Positions 20,726 through 32,000 of a stretch of DNA of 64,000 nucleotides are shown here, in pieces. The notes below the pieces were generated by a model that worked only from the letters and a program-made list of their open reading frames with translations, had not been told where the DNA came from and ran no database searches. The stretch covers positions 220,192,899 to 220,256,898 of the forward strand of contig OY986435.1 in the NCBI GenBank assembly GCA_963920525.1. The letters are read 5' to 3'. The position numbers and the translations under genes are program-made. The stretch's first letter is position 1. The number at the start of each line of letters is the position of its first letter. This stretch comes from Dichetophora obliterata (Eukaryota; Arthropoda; Insecta; Diptera; Sciomyzidae).

Positions 20726-22040
20726 ATTGTTGTGAACCATAATAGTTCGAAACTGTTGTGTCTTCTTGACTGTTGTGTCTACTCGTAAGAATTTCAGGGG
20801 TTTTTCGGCTCAAACCCCTTAGTTTATGTAGTTTTATGTATTTTGATATGTATTAATAGAGCTACCACACTACTCTTCAGTATTTTTTTTTAATGCAAAT
20901 AAGTTTGAATGAACATATAAGTTTTTTCAACCACCCCTCCTTCCCCCCATCATCTGTCACGCCCTTTCTTCAAAATTACTGTTCAATTATTTATAAATCT
21001 ATGACAATAATTCCTTGGTACGAATCATTTTAATAAAATTACTATTTAACTAAAAAGTACTAAGAGATAAAGTAAGCACAATAATAGCAATAGCAGGTAA
21101 GTATGATGATCGTTTAAATGCAAGTGTTGTTCTGTTGTTGCTTTTTCTAATAGGAATGCATTGAGCAGAATTATTTCTTATCGTACATCCAAATTCAACA
21201 GAGGAAAATGATTCTTTCGATTCTGATTCAGATAGTGCGTAATATTGTGATTATTTCTGTATGTTTGTGTTTCAAAATAAATCTCTCTTGAATTTGAATT
21301 GATGTATTTTATGAACTGAGTTTTTATTTGTTCTTGCTTCAAAAGAAAAAAAAAGGCACAGTTTCGAAAGTATCGTGAGTGTAGACGTAGAATTACTTTT
21401 TATACAATAATAGAGACAAATGCTGATTTAATTCGTACATGTTTTCAACGTTATTTTGATAATATTTCATCGTCCATTCAAAAATTAATTAAAATTAAAT
21501 TTATTTTGTACCATAATTTTTTGATTGATTTTTAAGTGATGAATTTTTTTTTTCCTCGTTAATTTTTATGTTAAAATTGCTTATGTTAATTAATATAAAA
21601 AAACTGCAGTAAAGTTAACAAAAGTAAAATATTTTTAAAGGCAATTTCACGAGGAATCATAATTTTTAATAAAAATTTGAGGTTGACGAAATATTTTTCT
21701 TTCAAATTCAGTTTTAACTTCGAAATAGTGTATTTTTTTCCAAAATTTTCTGGTTTGACACCCAAATACTTCTATTTGTGACATAAATCTCTACTAGTGT
21801 TGCATATCGTTGCAAAGGCCATGAAGTTATCTTTTTAAAACGTGCTTGTACAAAGCTTCACTTAAAAAACTTTTGTTGTAATATCATTTTTAGTGAAACA
21901 ACCTCCGTAAATAAAAAAAGTATAGCAGTGAGAGGACTGCCGACCGAAGTGAAAACCTATATATAAAATATTAGTATTCCCTGGAAGACGTTGTCCTGCC
22001 ACGGACCGCCTTACTGCATTATAAGAATTTTCATGAGGGT
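20726..22040. other. Non-coding DNA
   Basis: The first 60 bp continue the repeat into which BEL inserted. A short palindrome AGGGGTTT...AAACCCCT lies at about 20,808-20,823. The rest is AT-rich with no gene seen. Confidence 0.45.
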
Positions 22041-22044
22041 TTCG

Positions 22045-22135
22045 GACTATCCTACATGTAGGATGGATTTGACAGGTCGGACGGACATGTAGGATGTGCG
22101 AAAGCTCATACTGCAGCTCGTCCTACATGTAGGAT
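22045..22135. repeat. Three copies of a palindromic motif around ACATGTAGGAT
   Basis: The perfect 14-bp palindrome TCCTACATGTAGGA occurs at about 22,052 and 22,120, and a half-matching copy (GGACATGTAGGATG) lies between them at about 22,085. Spacing is about 33-35 bp. The motif stands out from the AT-rich surroundings. Function is unknown; a dimeric protein site or the relic of a short repeat is possible. Confidence 0.55.
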
Positions 22136-22267
22136 GAAATCAAAAAGTTTTAAAAGTTCCGCTCTGATCTTGTTCTTCTCTGTGCGTCCTTGTTTGTAGA
22201 TTTCCTTGGTAATTGTTGTTGGCGCAGTTAGCCGGAAATTTTTTGTAGACGTTGTGAATTCTAATCG

Positions 22268-23895
22268 TGTAGCTACAGTCGGCATATGAAATTAGAATTA
22301 TTTTTGTTAAGAGCTTATAACAATTTATTAAATTTTTTATGTATTACTGAAACTATTTATTTTAAGGAAAAGTGTTACCATATTAAAAATACATATAATT
22401 AAAGTAATTTTTTTAAATTATTTCATTATTGAAATTATATAAAAAATTAAAGCTTATTTATATCTATTTATATCATAACACTAACACAATATACATGTTC
22501 ACCATATCTATTTTGCGTTGTGTATTAAAATAGAATATTTTAAAATTAAGAAATATCTATAGCTTATAAATTATATATAATTCATATAAGAAATTAAAGC
22601 TAAACAGTTTTAAAAAATAGAATGCTTAGGATAAGCAAACTTTAGTTATTCAATTACTACTGAAAATATTAATTATTTCGCAGGTTTAATACGTAATTGT
22701 TATTGTATAAATATTCATAAATATTCTTTAAATTTCCTCAATGAGCTAAATTGTTCATATATATGAACTATATATATGTAAAAATGTATATATATATATA
22801 CATTAGGGCGGGTCGATTTATTTTTCGACAATTTCCCTATGATTTCCGTATTCTATGGGTTATTCCATGAAAATTTGCCAAAGGAACCATACCTCTATCG
22901 TTAAAATCGAGTCCCCTACTTTTTGTTGTTAGATTTTTTCCAAAATTGACTTTCGTATGAAATATTACCTACACGTTCACATCCATAACTCAAAAACTAA
23001 AACTAACTAATCACCAGTAGACGCGTTGGAAAGGTGAGCTCATTTTGATCAATTTACAAAAAAAAATCTCCAACATTGGTGCAACGGTTCAAAAGTTACG
23101 GGCATTTTTGTCCAAATTTTGGACCATTTTTCCATTTTTTTCAGACTTTCAGAAAAAATAATGTTTTTTTTCACATTTTGTCTTTTACTACACTCAAATT
23201 GAATATTTTAATAATAGGTTGATAGATACTTTATTATCTCTTAATTTGAATTTTTGTAGAAAAAAAAAATAAAAAGGGGAAAAATCAAAAAGTTGGTTTT
23301 ATGTGTTATTTTGTTTTAGCAATATCGCATGAATTAATCAACTGAAATCGATAAATTTGGACTTAAACTCTTCGTTTTGAATTGTAAATTGAATTAAATA
23401 ATGGATTGAGCCAAAATTTGGACAAAAATGCCCGTAACTTTTGAACCGTTGGACCAATGTTGGAGATTTTTTTTTTTGTAAATTGATCAAAATGATCTCA
23501 CCTTTCCAACGCGCCTACTGGCGATTAAACCCGATCGATAGTTTTTGAGTTATGGATGTGAACGTGTAGGTAATATTTCATACGAACGTCAATTTGGGAA
23601 AAAATCTGCCAACAAAAAGTAGGGGACTCGATTTTAATGATAGAGGTATGGTTCCTTCGGCAAATTTTCATGGAATAACCCATAGAATACGGAAATCATA
23701 GGGAAATTGGTGAATTTTTTTCACTTCCTACAAATCGACCCGCCCTTATATACATATATATATATATGTATATTCCGATACGGTAACACTTTTACTAAAA
23801 ACAAATAGATTTACAAATATTATAAATATTCTTTAATTCATATGTATAAAATGTTTTCTAAATTAGTTCGATGTCATATGCTGACTGTAGCTACA
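22268..23895. mobile_element. TIR/foldback element hosting a second foldback
   Basis: TGTAGCTACAGTC at 22268 pairs with GACTGTAGCTACA ending at 23895, followed by GCATATGA and its complement. A further inner pair contains AAGTGTTACC (near 22,367) and GGTAACACTT (near 23,781). Arms are therefore about 120 bp. AT-rich sequence with TA microsatellites fills the middle, together with the complete inner foldback at 22806-23745. No target duplication is evident for the outer element. Confidence 0.65.
22806..23745. mobile_element. 940-bp foldback with TTA duplication, arms about 320-340 bp
   Basis: Begins GGGCGGGTCGATTT and ends AAATCGACCCGCCC. TTA flanks both sides (22803-22805 and 23746-23748), again a PIF/Harbinger-like TWA duplication. 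The arms (about 22806-23127 and 23409-23745) are highly similar over their whole length, with shared phrases such as GGATGTGAACGTGTAGGTAA. The loop is about 280 bp and AT-rich. No coding frame. The transcript would form a very long hairpin. Confidence 0.85.
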
Positions 23896-24079
23896 AATAA
23901 GCATCCACAAAAAATTAAAGCTTACTGTACAACAATAACTACTTAGCAAATTTACAACAACAACGCAAAGAGAATTACAAGATCCCAGCGGTTGCGCAGC
24001 GTTAGAGGGGATGAACCGAATTGGCGGCGTCAAATATACAGCACTTTGTATGCTATATTTTCTGTTTGCCTGCTAGCAA

Positions 24080-24235
24080 GCACTTAGCACTTGCTGGTGA
24101 TGGCACTTGGAGAATGTTGGCTAGCAACAAATTTTGCACTGCACTTGCTGGTGGTGGCACTTGAAGGACGCTCGCCAGCAAAGAAAGCCAATTTAACTTT
24201 GCTGCACTTGCTGATGTTGGAGACCGTTGGCCCAC
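24080..24235. repeat. Minisatellite, about 54-60-bp unit, about 2.5 copies
   Basis: GCACTTGCTGGTGATGGCAC (about 24,087), GCACTTGCTGGTGGTGGCAC (about 24,140) and GCACTTGCTGATGTTGG (about 24,204) start successive units that also share GCTMGCAA/GCCAGCAA. Short frames across it simply translate the repeat. Confidence 0.65.
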
Positions 24236-25943
24236 ACACAGGCAGACACAAACACAAGCACTTTCGTTCATTTTTTTTATTAATTTGTTATGTTTTAATT
24301 TTTTTTAAGTTTACAATATTGCAAGTTTACGAAATATGTTGCAAGTACAAGCTCTCGAATTAAATATGTCGCAAATTGATAAAATGCAAATAAAATAAAA
24401 TATTTGCGCTAAAACACGACCGAAATGAGAAACGTCAAAATTTGTAATTGTCAAAATTTCATCGTCCATTTGACACAGCAAAAAAGACAAATTTATTACA
24501 ACACACACAAATTTTATTTAACTTGATATTTTCTATCCTACCACCACTGAAAACTTTCCGATTGATAGTTGACAACTCTGAATATAAAATGCCGCAGTGA
24601 TGAAAATAAAAAGCCACTGACAAATACAACAAGTATGAAAATTGTCAAACTTTGTTTGACGATATGTAATAAAATAAGAGCATGCATGTAATTATTTGAA
24701 TGTTCAACATATTCCTTTATCACAACTTAAAGATTAAAATGTTAAAACACTCAATCCATACATTATTTTTCTTGTTTGCAAACGAAGTTCCAGCAGAAAA
24801 AAGCAGAAAGAGAAGAAGATTGATCCATTTTTTAATCTCACCATGAATAGCAGCTGTTTGAGTAAAAGCAAATTTTTCAGAAATGTTGACAAATACAACA
24901 AATGAAGAAATTGCCAAACTTTAAAGGCATATATATACCAATATAAACCGAACTAATAATAAGTTTTGGTTGCAAACATCTTATTGCAACCTAACTTAAG
25001 TATTTTTATACTAACAAACAGATTTAATGCATTAATTTCAGCAGTTTCCAAGTGATTTCTTTGTGAGCTTGCGGCCGATTGTGGACGATTTCCTTGGAAA
25101 AATACGATGATGCAAACCAATGATTTACCCTCTACCAAAATTGTTCAACGCGCCTAAAGAAGTTTTCACTTCAAAAATTTTCCCATAGCTCCCCAGAGGG
25201 TGAAAATAGACCCCGACTTCCCATACATTTTTTCTTGTTTTTGCATCCCCTATCGTTTAAAATCATAAAATAATTTCTTCCGTCAAACTTTTATAGGATG
25301 GTCCACGGTTTGATTTTTCTCAAGCACAAGCCTAAGCAATAATTTTATCATTTTTGCTATTTTGGCTGCAGCAATTTAATCACTGCTCTTACTTAAACTC
25401 TACTACTTACTCCTATTCCAACATTTTTTCAATTACTTTCCTTACTCTAACTCAGCCTCTTTTGCCAACTGTAAACTAACTAACCCTTTGACTAACTCCA
25501 ACCCTAACTCTTATCTAAATCTGGCCAATGTCATTGACTTTACACATTTATTCTTGCCTTTACTCCTTCTCTAATATTGTAAACTGTATTTCTCACATTT
25601 TTTTCGTTCTCTGATCCATTGTCTTAATAAATATTACTTGCATAACTCGCTTTAATCATTTATGTATGTAACTAATCTTTTATTTGTTTTTGCATTTGTT
25701 TCTAAAACAAATAGTCATCCAGCTATTTATCCATGGAGTAAATTCTTGCTTCTTGGCTAAGCTTAAATGAACTTTATTGCAGTCATTATTATAACTGTGG
25801 CTTTTGTAAGAATAATTTTAATGTATTGAATAAAATTTGCTGAATTTAATTAAATACTCTAGTTATTTTGTCTTAAAAAACCCAAATTAGATTTGTATGC
25901 ACCTCTTGTCAATTGCCATTTATTACAGCATTTAAAGCCTAAT
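24236..25943. other. Non-coding DNA
   Basis: A loose direct repeat around GACAAATACAACAA occurs at about 24,617 and 24,889. At 25,370-25,600 there is a C/T-rich stretch. No gene, RNA or paired terminus was recognised. Confidence 0.4.
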
Positions 25944-26163
25944 GCTTGGTTTTCACTATGTCATTTTCAGTGGTCAGTTTTTGTCAATCAAATTGAAAAC
26001 AACAATATGCAGACATTTTTTTAACTTTGGAATTCTTGGAAAATTAAAAACAGTTAAATTATTAAATGGAGCTATGCAGAAAATGTTCCAAAGTTTTATC
26101 AGGGTGATATTTCAGGTGATAACCTTTTGTGTTGTCATAAAATTTACATAGTGAAAACCAGGC
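25944..26163. mobile_element. 220-bp MITE
   Basis: GCTTGGTTTTCACTATGT at 25944 pairs with ACATAGTGAAAACCAGGC ending at 26163, one mismatch. A second inner pairing of ATTTT/AAAAT follows. No target duplication and no coding capacity were seen. Confidence 0.65.
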
Positions 26164-27267
26164 AGTACATTGATGAGTTTTTAGTAATCCGCTACGCACG
26201 TGACAGTCGTACTACAGTCGTGACAGTCGTAGTGGGAAAACAAAGAAAAATTAAACTTAGTTATCTCATTTTGATTTTTCAATAGTTTACTCAACGCTTT
26301 ATTCAAACAGGGGCTTACCGAGGCCGTTTTGATTGGGGGGTATCAATGTATTTCGGCCGACTGGATACCCTTAAGTCCCGACTTTTTTTAAATACAACAT
26401 GGTTGAATTATATATAGTTACTCATCCGTTCGATCAGTATAAATAAATCTTAAGGGGTCTTTTTCATTTGAACAGCTAAGAAAAACACTTTGTAATTAAT
26501 TGTACTAAAAACTTTTTTTAATAATGAAAAAAACAACTTGTGTACATCAAAATACATATAATTAAGTATGTTTTGAATTTTTTTTTTTTTGGCCTTTTAT
26601 CTGCTCTTTTAAGCTTTTCGCAATTTGGACATAATTTTTCGAATCCAAAAAGGCTGCGACGATTTCTCAGCTTTTACAATAGGCAACCGAAAATTTTTTT
26701 AGTTCACCTAAACGATAATACTTGAAACTATAAGATTACGTATAATCAGTCAACTAAACCTCATACCTGTTTTTGGCGCCTTTTTCAAAACAAAAATTGA
26801 AAAAATTACCCTATTTTTTACATTTCTAACGCTCTAAAAATTCAAGTTTTAGGTTTTAATAGATGATTGTAGGTAATAATCTTAGAGATCTTACAATAAT
26901 AAATAAAATGCATAACAGTTTCAGCTCAAACGGCTTTTTGCGTTAATGTTTGGTACCGTTTTAAGAAATCCTGAAATTTTTAACCCACATATAGTAACAC
27001 TTTTCAATTTTTCGATCTTTCTCAAGTGAAGAAGATCGCTTAAAGGCAGTTTTTATATTTTTCCCTCTATCAAAGAAAATAAAATAAAAGTATTTCAACA
27101 TTATCGAATCAGCATTTAAAAATTTATTTTCGTTTTTGTTTTAAAAATTCGTAGTTTATATGTGTTAAAAATAAACACGGCTTTCAATTTCTTTAACATT
27201 TTTTCTTTAAATTTTTTAAATTAATTAAAATAAATAGTGTTTTAAATAAAAAATACAAACTTAATTT

Positions 27268-28190
27268 TTAAGTACAACGTTTAAATATTAATTCTTCTTT
27301 TTTTAAGGTAGCCCATTGCTGCGCAATATTATCTAAGTTAATGAGATCAACTATGTCCTTTTCCGATGAAAGTATTAATAAGTCATTAAGACGTGAGTCA
27401 CTTTGCGTGGTTCTTAAATAATTTTTAACTAATTTTAATTTGCTGAACATTCTCTCATTTCCTGCAACAGTAAAAGGCGCTGTGCACAGCAAACGCGACA
27501 TTTTGTTAACTGCAGGAAGAGATTTTTTATTGCATTCTGACACATTAGCTGTAACCGAGAATGTTTCTACGCTTTCGCATAGATCATAGAATACTTCAAA
27601 TTCCGCTTTCAATTGAAGTGAATCCAACAAACAATTTTTTGGTAACAATTTTATTGATTCTAGAATTCGCTTTTGGGTCAAGTTAGTAGAAGATAGAATT
27701 GTATTAAAGAGTTCATACAGAGGCTTTATTGTTTCTAAGCAACTGCTTAAGTTATCTCGCATTAGTGAGGTTATCTTATCCAATATAAGTTTCAATTCTC
27801 TTCTATAAAAACAGTTCATCGAAAAATAAGCCGCTTTGGCATTGTTATCATCCAAACGTTTCTGCGCAAGACGACGGCGATTTAAAGATTTTAACAATGC
27901 AACAGCACTACTAATTAGGTGATCCGTACCTTCAGAGTCCGAATTTATTTTTTCTAATGATTTAAGGGTAAAAGAAATAAATTTCATAGCATTTAAAATA
28001 TTCAGTTCAACGGCTTCGAGAGATTCAGTCAGGAATTTCATATTTATTTGCACATTTTTCATAAAAACAAGACTTTTAATAAAGTCTACAGAAATGAGTT
28101 GGTTTGATAGCAAATATGCAGCATTTCGAGTTCACTTGTCAATTTTCTTAGAGCTTTGGGAAATTTCGTTTAGAACATCAACAATGACAT
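27268..28190 (-). pseudogene. hAT transposase, C-terminal half
   Basis: The open frame 28113-27268 (281 residues) ends with the hAT dimerisation region: NERMFSKLKLVKNYLR at about residue 218 and NDLLILSSEKD after it, as in hAT proteins related to zinc finger MYM-type protein 1. Upstream of the ATG the same reading continues as VDVLNEISQSSKKIDK and TRNAAYLLSNQ, broken by an in-frame stop near 28,134, so the shown ATG is not the true start. BED/TTF zinc finger and the first catalytic region are missing. The role would be cut-and-paste transposition; it is inactive. Confidence 0.8.
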
Positions 28191-28586
28191 AAAACGATGC
28201 TTTTATAATAAATAAATTTCGAATGCAGAATTATAAATGGTGTTCTTTTTGCCATCATCTCGAGTTTAAAAGTTGAAATGGACCTTTTTTCAATAGTTAG
28301 ACTAAATCGTTTAAATTCATTATTTATTTATTTGTTATATTTGTATTTAAATTAAAATGTTAAATCTGTGAAATTAAAGATTTTACATCAGAGTTCTTGA
28401 GCTAAGAAAATATCTTTAAATATGTTGGCCGATTCATTAAATTTTTTTATTACAAATGTTGGGTATTTCTGAATAAAAATTTCAAAGTTCTACAAAATGA
28501 AAGAAAGTTCTACAAAAATGTATTTATTAGGTTTTAAAAAGGGGAATATGCGTGGCGACTGAGTAAGCCTTTGTTCGTTTGGGCTT

Positions 28587-28735
28587 GTTTTATTCCACTT
28601 ATTTTTTCAACTTTTTGACAAGTATCAGGGACTGTTATCATTAAGCTATATCCAAAAATTTTGTTTTATTCCACTTATTTTTTCAACTTTTTGACAAGGT
28701 ATTTGTATCAGGGACTGTTATGATTAAGCGATTTT
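28587..28735. repeat. 76-bp direct duplication
   Basis: TGTTTTATTCCACTTATTTT and the following 50 bp occur twice, at about 28,587 and 28,663, with a 9-bp indel (GTATTTGTA-like). A simple tandem duplication inside the hAT element. Confidence 0.75.
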
Positions 28736-29023
28736 CAAGTTTTTGCTCAGATATAAAAAAGTATCTAATCTGATTTTATCTTTTAAATCTTAAATAAAAA
28801 TCAGTAATATTTTTTTTGGTAAAACAAAAATATCATTTTCGGTTTTTATTTTTGGTCAAGGACAATTGGACTAAAAATGGTCCATTTTTTCCATTTTGTT
28901 CGCTGCTCTCTTTTACATTACTATTTCCGTACTTTTTTGACAAAATTTATACTACTTTTCTGAACCTTTTCTGCATTTTGTCACAAAGGAACACTGGATT
29001 CGTTTAAAACAATTCAACGCTGA

Positions 29024-29265
29024 TACGACTTAAAATGAGTTGGCTGACTGAAGTTTGTTTAAGGTACGACTGAAAGTGAGTTGTTCTAATGAAGTTTTTT
29101 TAAGATACGACTTAAAATGAGTTTGCCGACTGAAGTTCGTTTAAGGTACGACTGAAAGTGAGTTAACCGAGTGAAGTTTGTTTAAAGTACGACTAAAAGT
29201 GAGTTGGCTGAAGATAGTTTTGGGTATGAATTAAAATGAAATAGCCGACTTAAGTTGGTTTTTGT
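29024..29265. repeat. 41-bp minisatellite, about 6 copies
   Basis: Units start TACGACT at 29024, 29065, 29106, 29147 and 29188 (exact 41-bp spacing), then a shorter, more divergent unit at 29225. Each carries AAAATGAGTT or AAAGTGAGTT and TGAAGTTTGTTT. The unit resembles no coding sequence. Confidence 0.85.
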
Positions 29266-29499
29266 TATGAAAATGGCAATAAAAGGTACGACTGGCTTTG
29301 ATGTGTTCATAATTATTGTTTATAAAAATCAATATTTTAAAAAATGTTAGTAAAAAATAACAATTAGGCCGACTCTAAAAAGGTAACAAGGGTAGTCTAC
29401 CCCTCAACCCCCGCTAGTTACGCCCCTGTATAAAAAATGTGAAAGCTAATAGTTGTCGAAAGTTCGGCTCTCAGATAGAATCCACCGAAAATGATACGT

Positions 29500-30200
29500 T
29501 ACGTGACACAAAATAGAGGTGGTGTTTTACCTGCATCAATCTAAACGAAAAAAATGTGCAAAGTGTGCACAAGTTTTTTTATGAAAGTTTTTTTAATATA
29601 ATCTGGAATAATATTGCTACATACTTGTAATTGCTCCGTTAAAAAAGCTTTTTTAATGATTTTTATGCAAACCATTATATGATACGTTACGTGATATACG
29701 TTATGTGACAGATTTTTCCCTTTAAAGGAGTGCAAATATTTTATAGTTTTATTTATTTGATTGAACTACAAAACCATATAAAGTGTAATTCAGGACCGTT
29801 ATGCTATGTTAACACGAGAGCTAAATGCGCGTTTACGAAATCTACATTTACGAACGAAACTTTACTTGTTGTAGGAGTAACAGAGACAAATATATATATG
29901 GAAATTCTCTAAATGCGCATTTAGCTCTCAGTATTACAATCGAAAACTAAAAAAAATGTACTTAAACTTTGTATTATTCGAGTATTTATTGTACTTATAA
30001 AACTTTTATCACCATTTTTCAATTTTTGTTGCCATTCATCACGTTTGCTGCTATTTTTTTAAATTCAAATTGAGATCAGCTCTCAGTATTCGCATAATAT
30101 AAATCTAAACATTTTTCCTATTTTATGGAGGTGTCAAAGAATTTTAAGTAACACTTAATTTTTTAGTCGCAGTGGAGCTTTTGGCGGAAATGCTCATACA
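29500..30200. repeat. Dispersed repeat, copy 1
   Basis: This stretch matches 39,440-40,310 in order and orientation: shared phrases include ATACGTTA, CAGATTTTTCCCTT, AAGTGTAATTCAG, CAAATTGAGATCAGC and TTTTTTAGTCGC. Each copy carries a different insertion (here the MITE 29816-29929; in the other copy a foldback), so each serves as an empty-site reference for the other. No frame is conserved. The type of element is unknown. Confidence 0.7.
29816..29929. mobile_element. 114-bp MITE
   Basis: GAGAGCTAAATGCGC at 29816-29830 pairs with GCGCATTTAGCTCTC ending at 29929. The related copy near 40,040 lacks it, which supports insertion. No clear target duplication. Confidence 0.75.
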
Positions 30201-30660
30201 TAAAACATAATTAAAAATTAGTTAAAACATGATTTTTTTTAGTAAAACTGTTTTTAACATTTTCAATATTTTCTCCTTGAACATTTTCCTTGTTTACAAG
30301 TGCCTGAAAGTGTGTTTGACTAACTTTAATCTTCTATTTTGCCTTTGTTTTTTTTTTAATTTAAAGTTCTCGTTATATGTTTTTCATATTTATTTTTGAA
30401 ATAATTACTGTCTTGTGGTTTGTTTTTTTTTTTTTTTTTTGTTAATTTTTTCTCTTTCATTTGAAATTGCCAATTTGAAAATAATTTTTGTAGTTATAAC
30501 TAGTATATACCTGTATCTGCATGAGCCAAGTAATCTTTGATCTATCCACGAAACCACCAGCTCTTATGCATTAAATTATTTCTCCTCTCATTTCATTACA
30601 CTGTGTGTCAAAATGACAAATTACACAGTGCAACACGAAAAAAATAACCATATACGGACA
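30201..30660. other. Non-coding DNA with a long T-run
   Basis: AT-rich sequence with a run of about 20 T at 30,421. No gene is seen. Confidence 0.4.
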
Positions 30661-31735
30661 CCACTACGTGATAAAAGACAAAAAAAAGACCCTTGTCTCC
30701 CAATTTTGCCCAAAGTCCTCCAGGTTTTTTTTATGGGCCCCCAAATATGTGGGGCCTCGGTGTCATTTTTGCAAAAAAATTATCATTTTCTCAAGCTCAT
30801 ATCTTGCAAACCGTTCGGAATTTTGATTTACTCTCTGAGGTAAATTTGTAGCTCTTGTCATAAAGAACAAAAATTGTGAACATATAAAATAAAAAACTTG
30901 ATCTTCAAGGCCAAAATCGCAAAAAACTTTAAAAAATGAGCCCAAAAAGCGTTTTTTGATTTTCCGTTTTTACGAAAAAATTTACTTTATGAAAAATGCG
31001 CCAATTTTCTTTGGCCTGGTAGGGCTTACAGCGCTAATTAAAACCCCAAAGTTTTTTTAAGGAGGCCGATCCAACTTCTTGAGATATAGGCCTTTATAGC
31101 TTGAGTATATAATCGCGTATATCTCACCCATTTCTTATCCGATCTGGTTGAGATGGGTATCGTTGAGAAGACCTTTGAAAACGTTATAAATCTGTATGTA
31201 AATATGTTAATTTTAATTAACTCATTGGGGCAAATTAAAAAAAAAATTTTTAACCTCACTTTTTTAAAATAAATCTGATTTTCTAAAAAAGCAGCTCTTG
31301 TAAAAAAAACAATTGAAGTGTAAGAAAATAAACGATTTCTTAAAAAAAAGTTGATTTCAAAACTTTGAACGTAAATAATTGTCAGTCAGGAGGCCGAGTG
31401 TGTGAGTGCACTGTACCTTCACTGTTAGTAAGTGCATTCTAATAAAAATTCTCAAGCTGGTGGGTGAGTTCCCGTCCCCATACTGTCAAGCAACTACATG
31501 GAAGCAAACATCTGCATTGAATTCACATAAAAACAACCCAAAATATAAAAAAAAAGTACCTGGAAACACATTTAAGCTCTTGTCATAAAGATGAAATTGT
31601 GAACATATAAAATCAAAAAAACTTCTGTCAAAAAACTACCTGGAAGCAAACATCTGCATTGAATTCACATTGTAGCTCTTGTCATGTTTAATGTCTTGTA
31701 TGTTTAATTAACGCTCAAAAATGAAATATGCCTGG
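30661..31735. repeat. Repeat-derived non-coding block
   Basis: TAGCTCTTGTCATAAAG occurs at about 30,849 and 31,572 with TGTGAACATATAAAAT after each, and AAGCAAACATCTGCATTGAA occurs at about 31,502 and 31,640. Phrases such as TTGAGATATAGG and TCATATCTTGCAAACCG resemble those found in foldbacks. No termini could be fixed, so no element is named. Confidence 0.4.
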
Positions 31736-31749
31736 CCAGAACCATGTGT

Positions 31750-31990
31750 TTGTCCAAGGGTTAACACCGTTTAGGTAGCGCTTAGGTATCACGCATCGAC
31801 CGCAGCAGCACAGGCAATGCAGTAAACTCAGCACACGCAACAAGGGACGCAACACACAATATAAAAGCGACACGACGCTCACATTGAGGCATTACACAGC
31901 GCGACGTCAACGAGAGCTCAGCGGTGAAAGTTATAAAGTGAAAGTGCTACATTTTTATATCATATATTTTTCACTGAACGTGTTTGGCAT
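31750..31990 (+). promoter_or_regulatory. Promoter-like patch, possible solo LTR remnant
   Basis: A GC-richer island. A perfect TATAAAAG lies at 31860-31867, followed about 20-30 bp later by initiator-like TCACATT (31,879) and GCATTACA (31,890) and then GCGACGTCAACGAGAGCTCAG. This is the arrangement of an insect TATA promoter. No coding sequence follows; the next feature is a hAT-type element at 32,001. It may be the promoter of a non-coding transcript or the end of a degraded LTR. Confidence 0.35.
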
Positions 31991-32000
31991 TAGTGATGAC

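Larger units (their letters stand above)
26308..29428 (-). mobile_element. hAT transposon, 3121 bp, decayed
   Basis: Termini CAGGGGCTTAC (26308) and, reverse-complemented from 29428, CAGGGGCGTAAC. The flanking octamers TATTCAAA and TATAAAAA match at 6 of 8, a plausible aged 8-bp hAT duplication. The minus-strand transposase remnant lies in the middle. The half that should encode the N-terminus (about 28,200-29,400) contains instead tandem repeats and non-coding DNA. Confidence 0.8.

Noticed and set aside
24053..24363. Short open frames of 72 and 90 codons on both strands
   Set aside because: They translate the 54-60-bp minisatellite and its flank.
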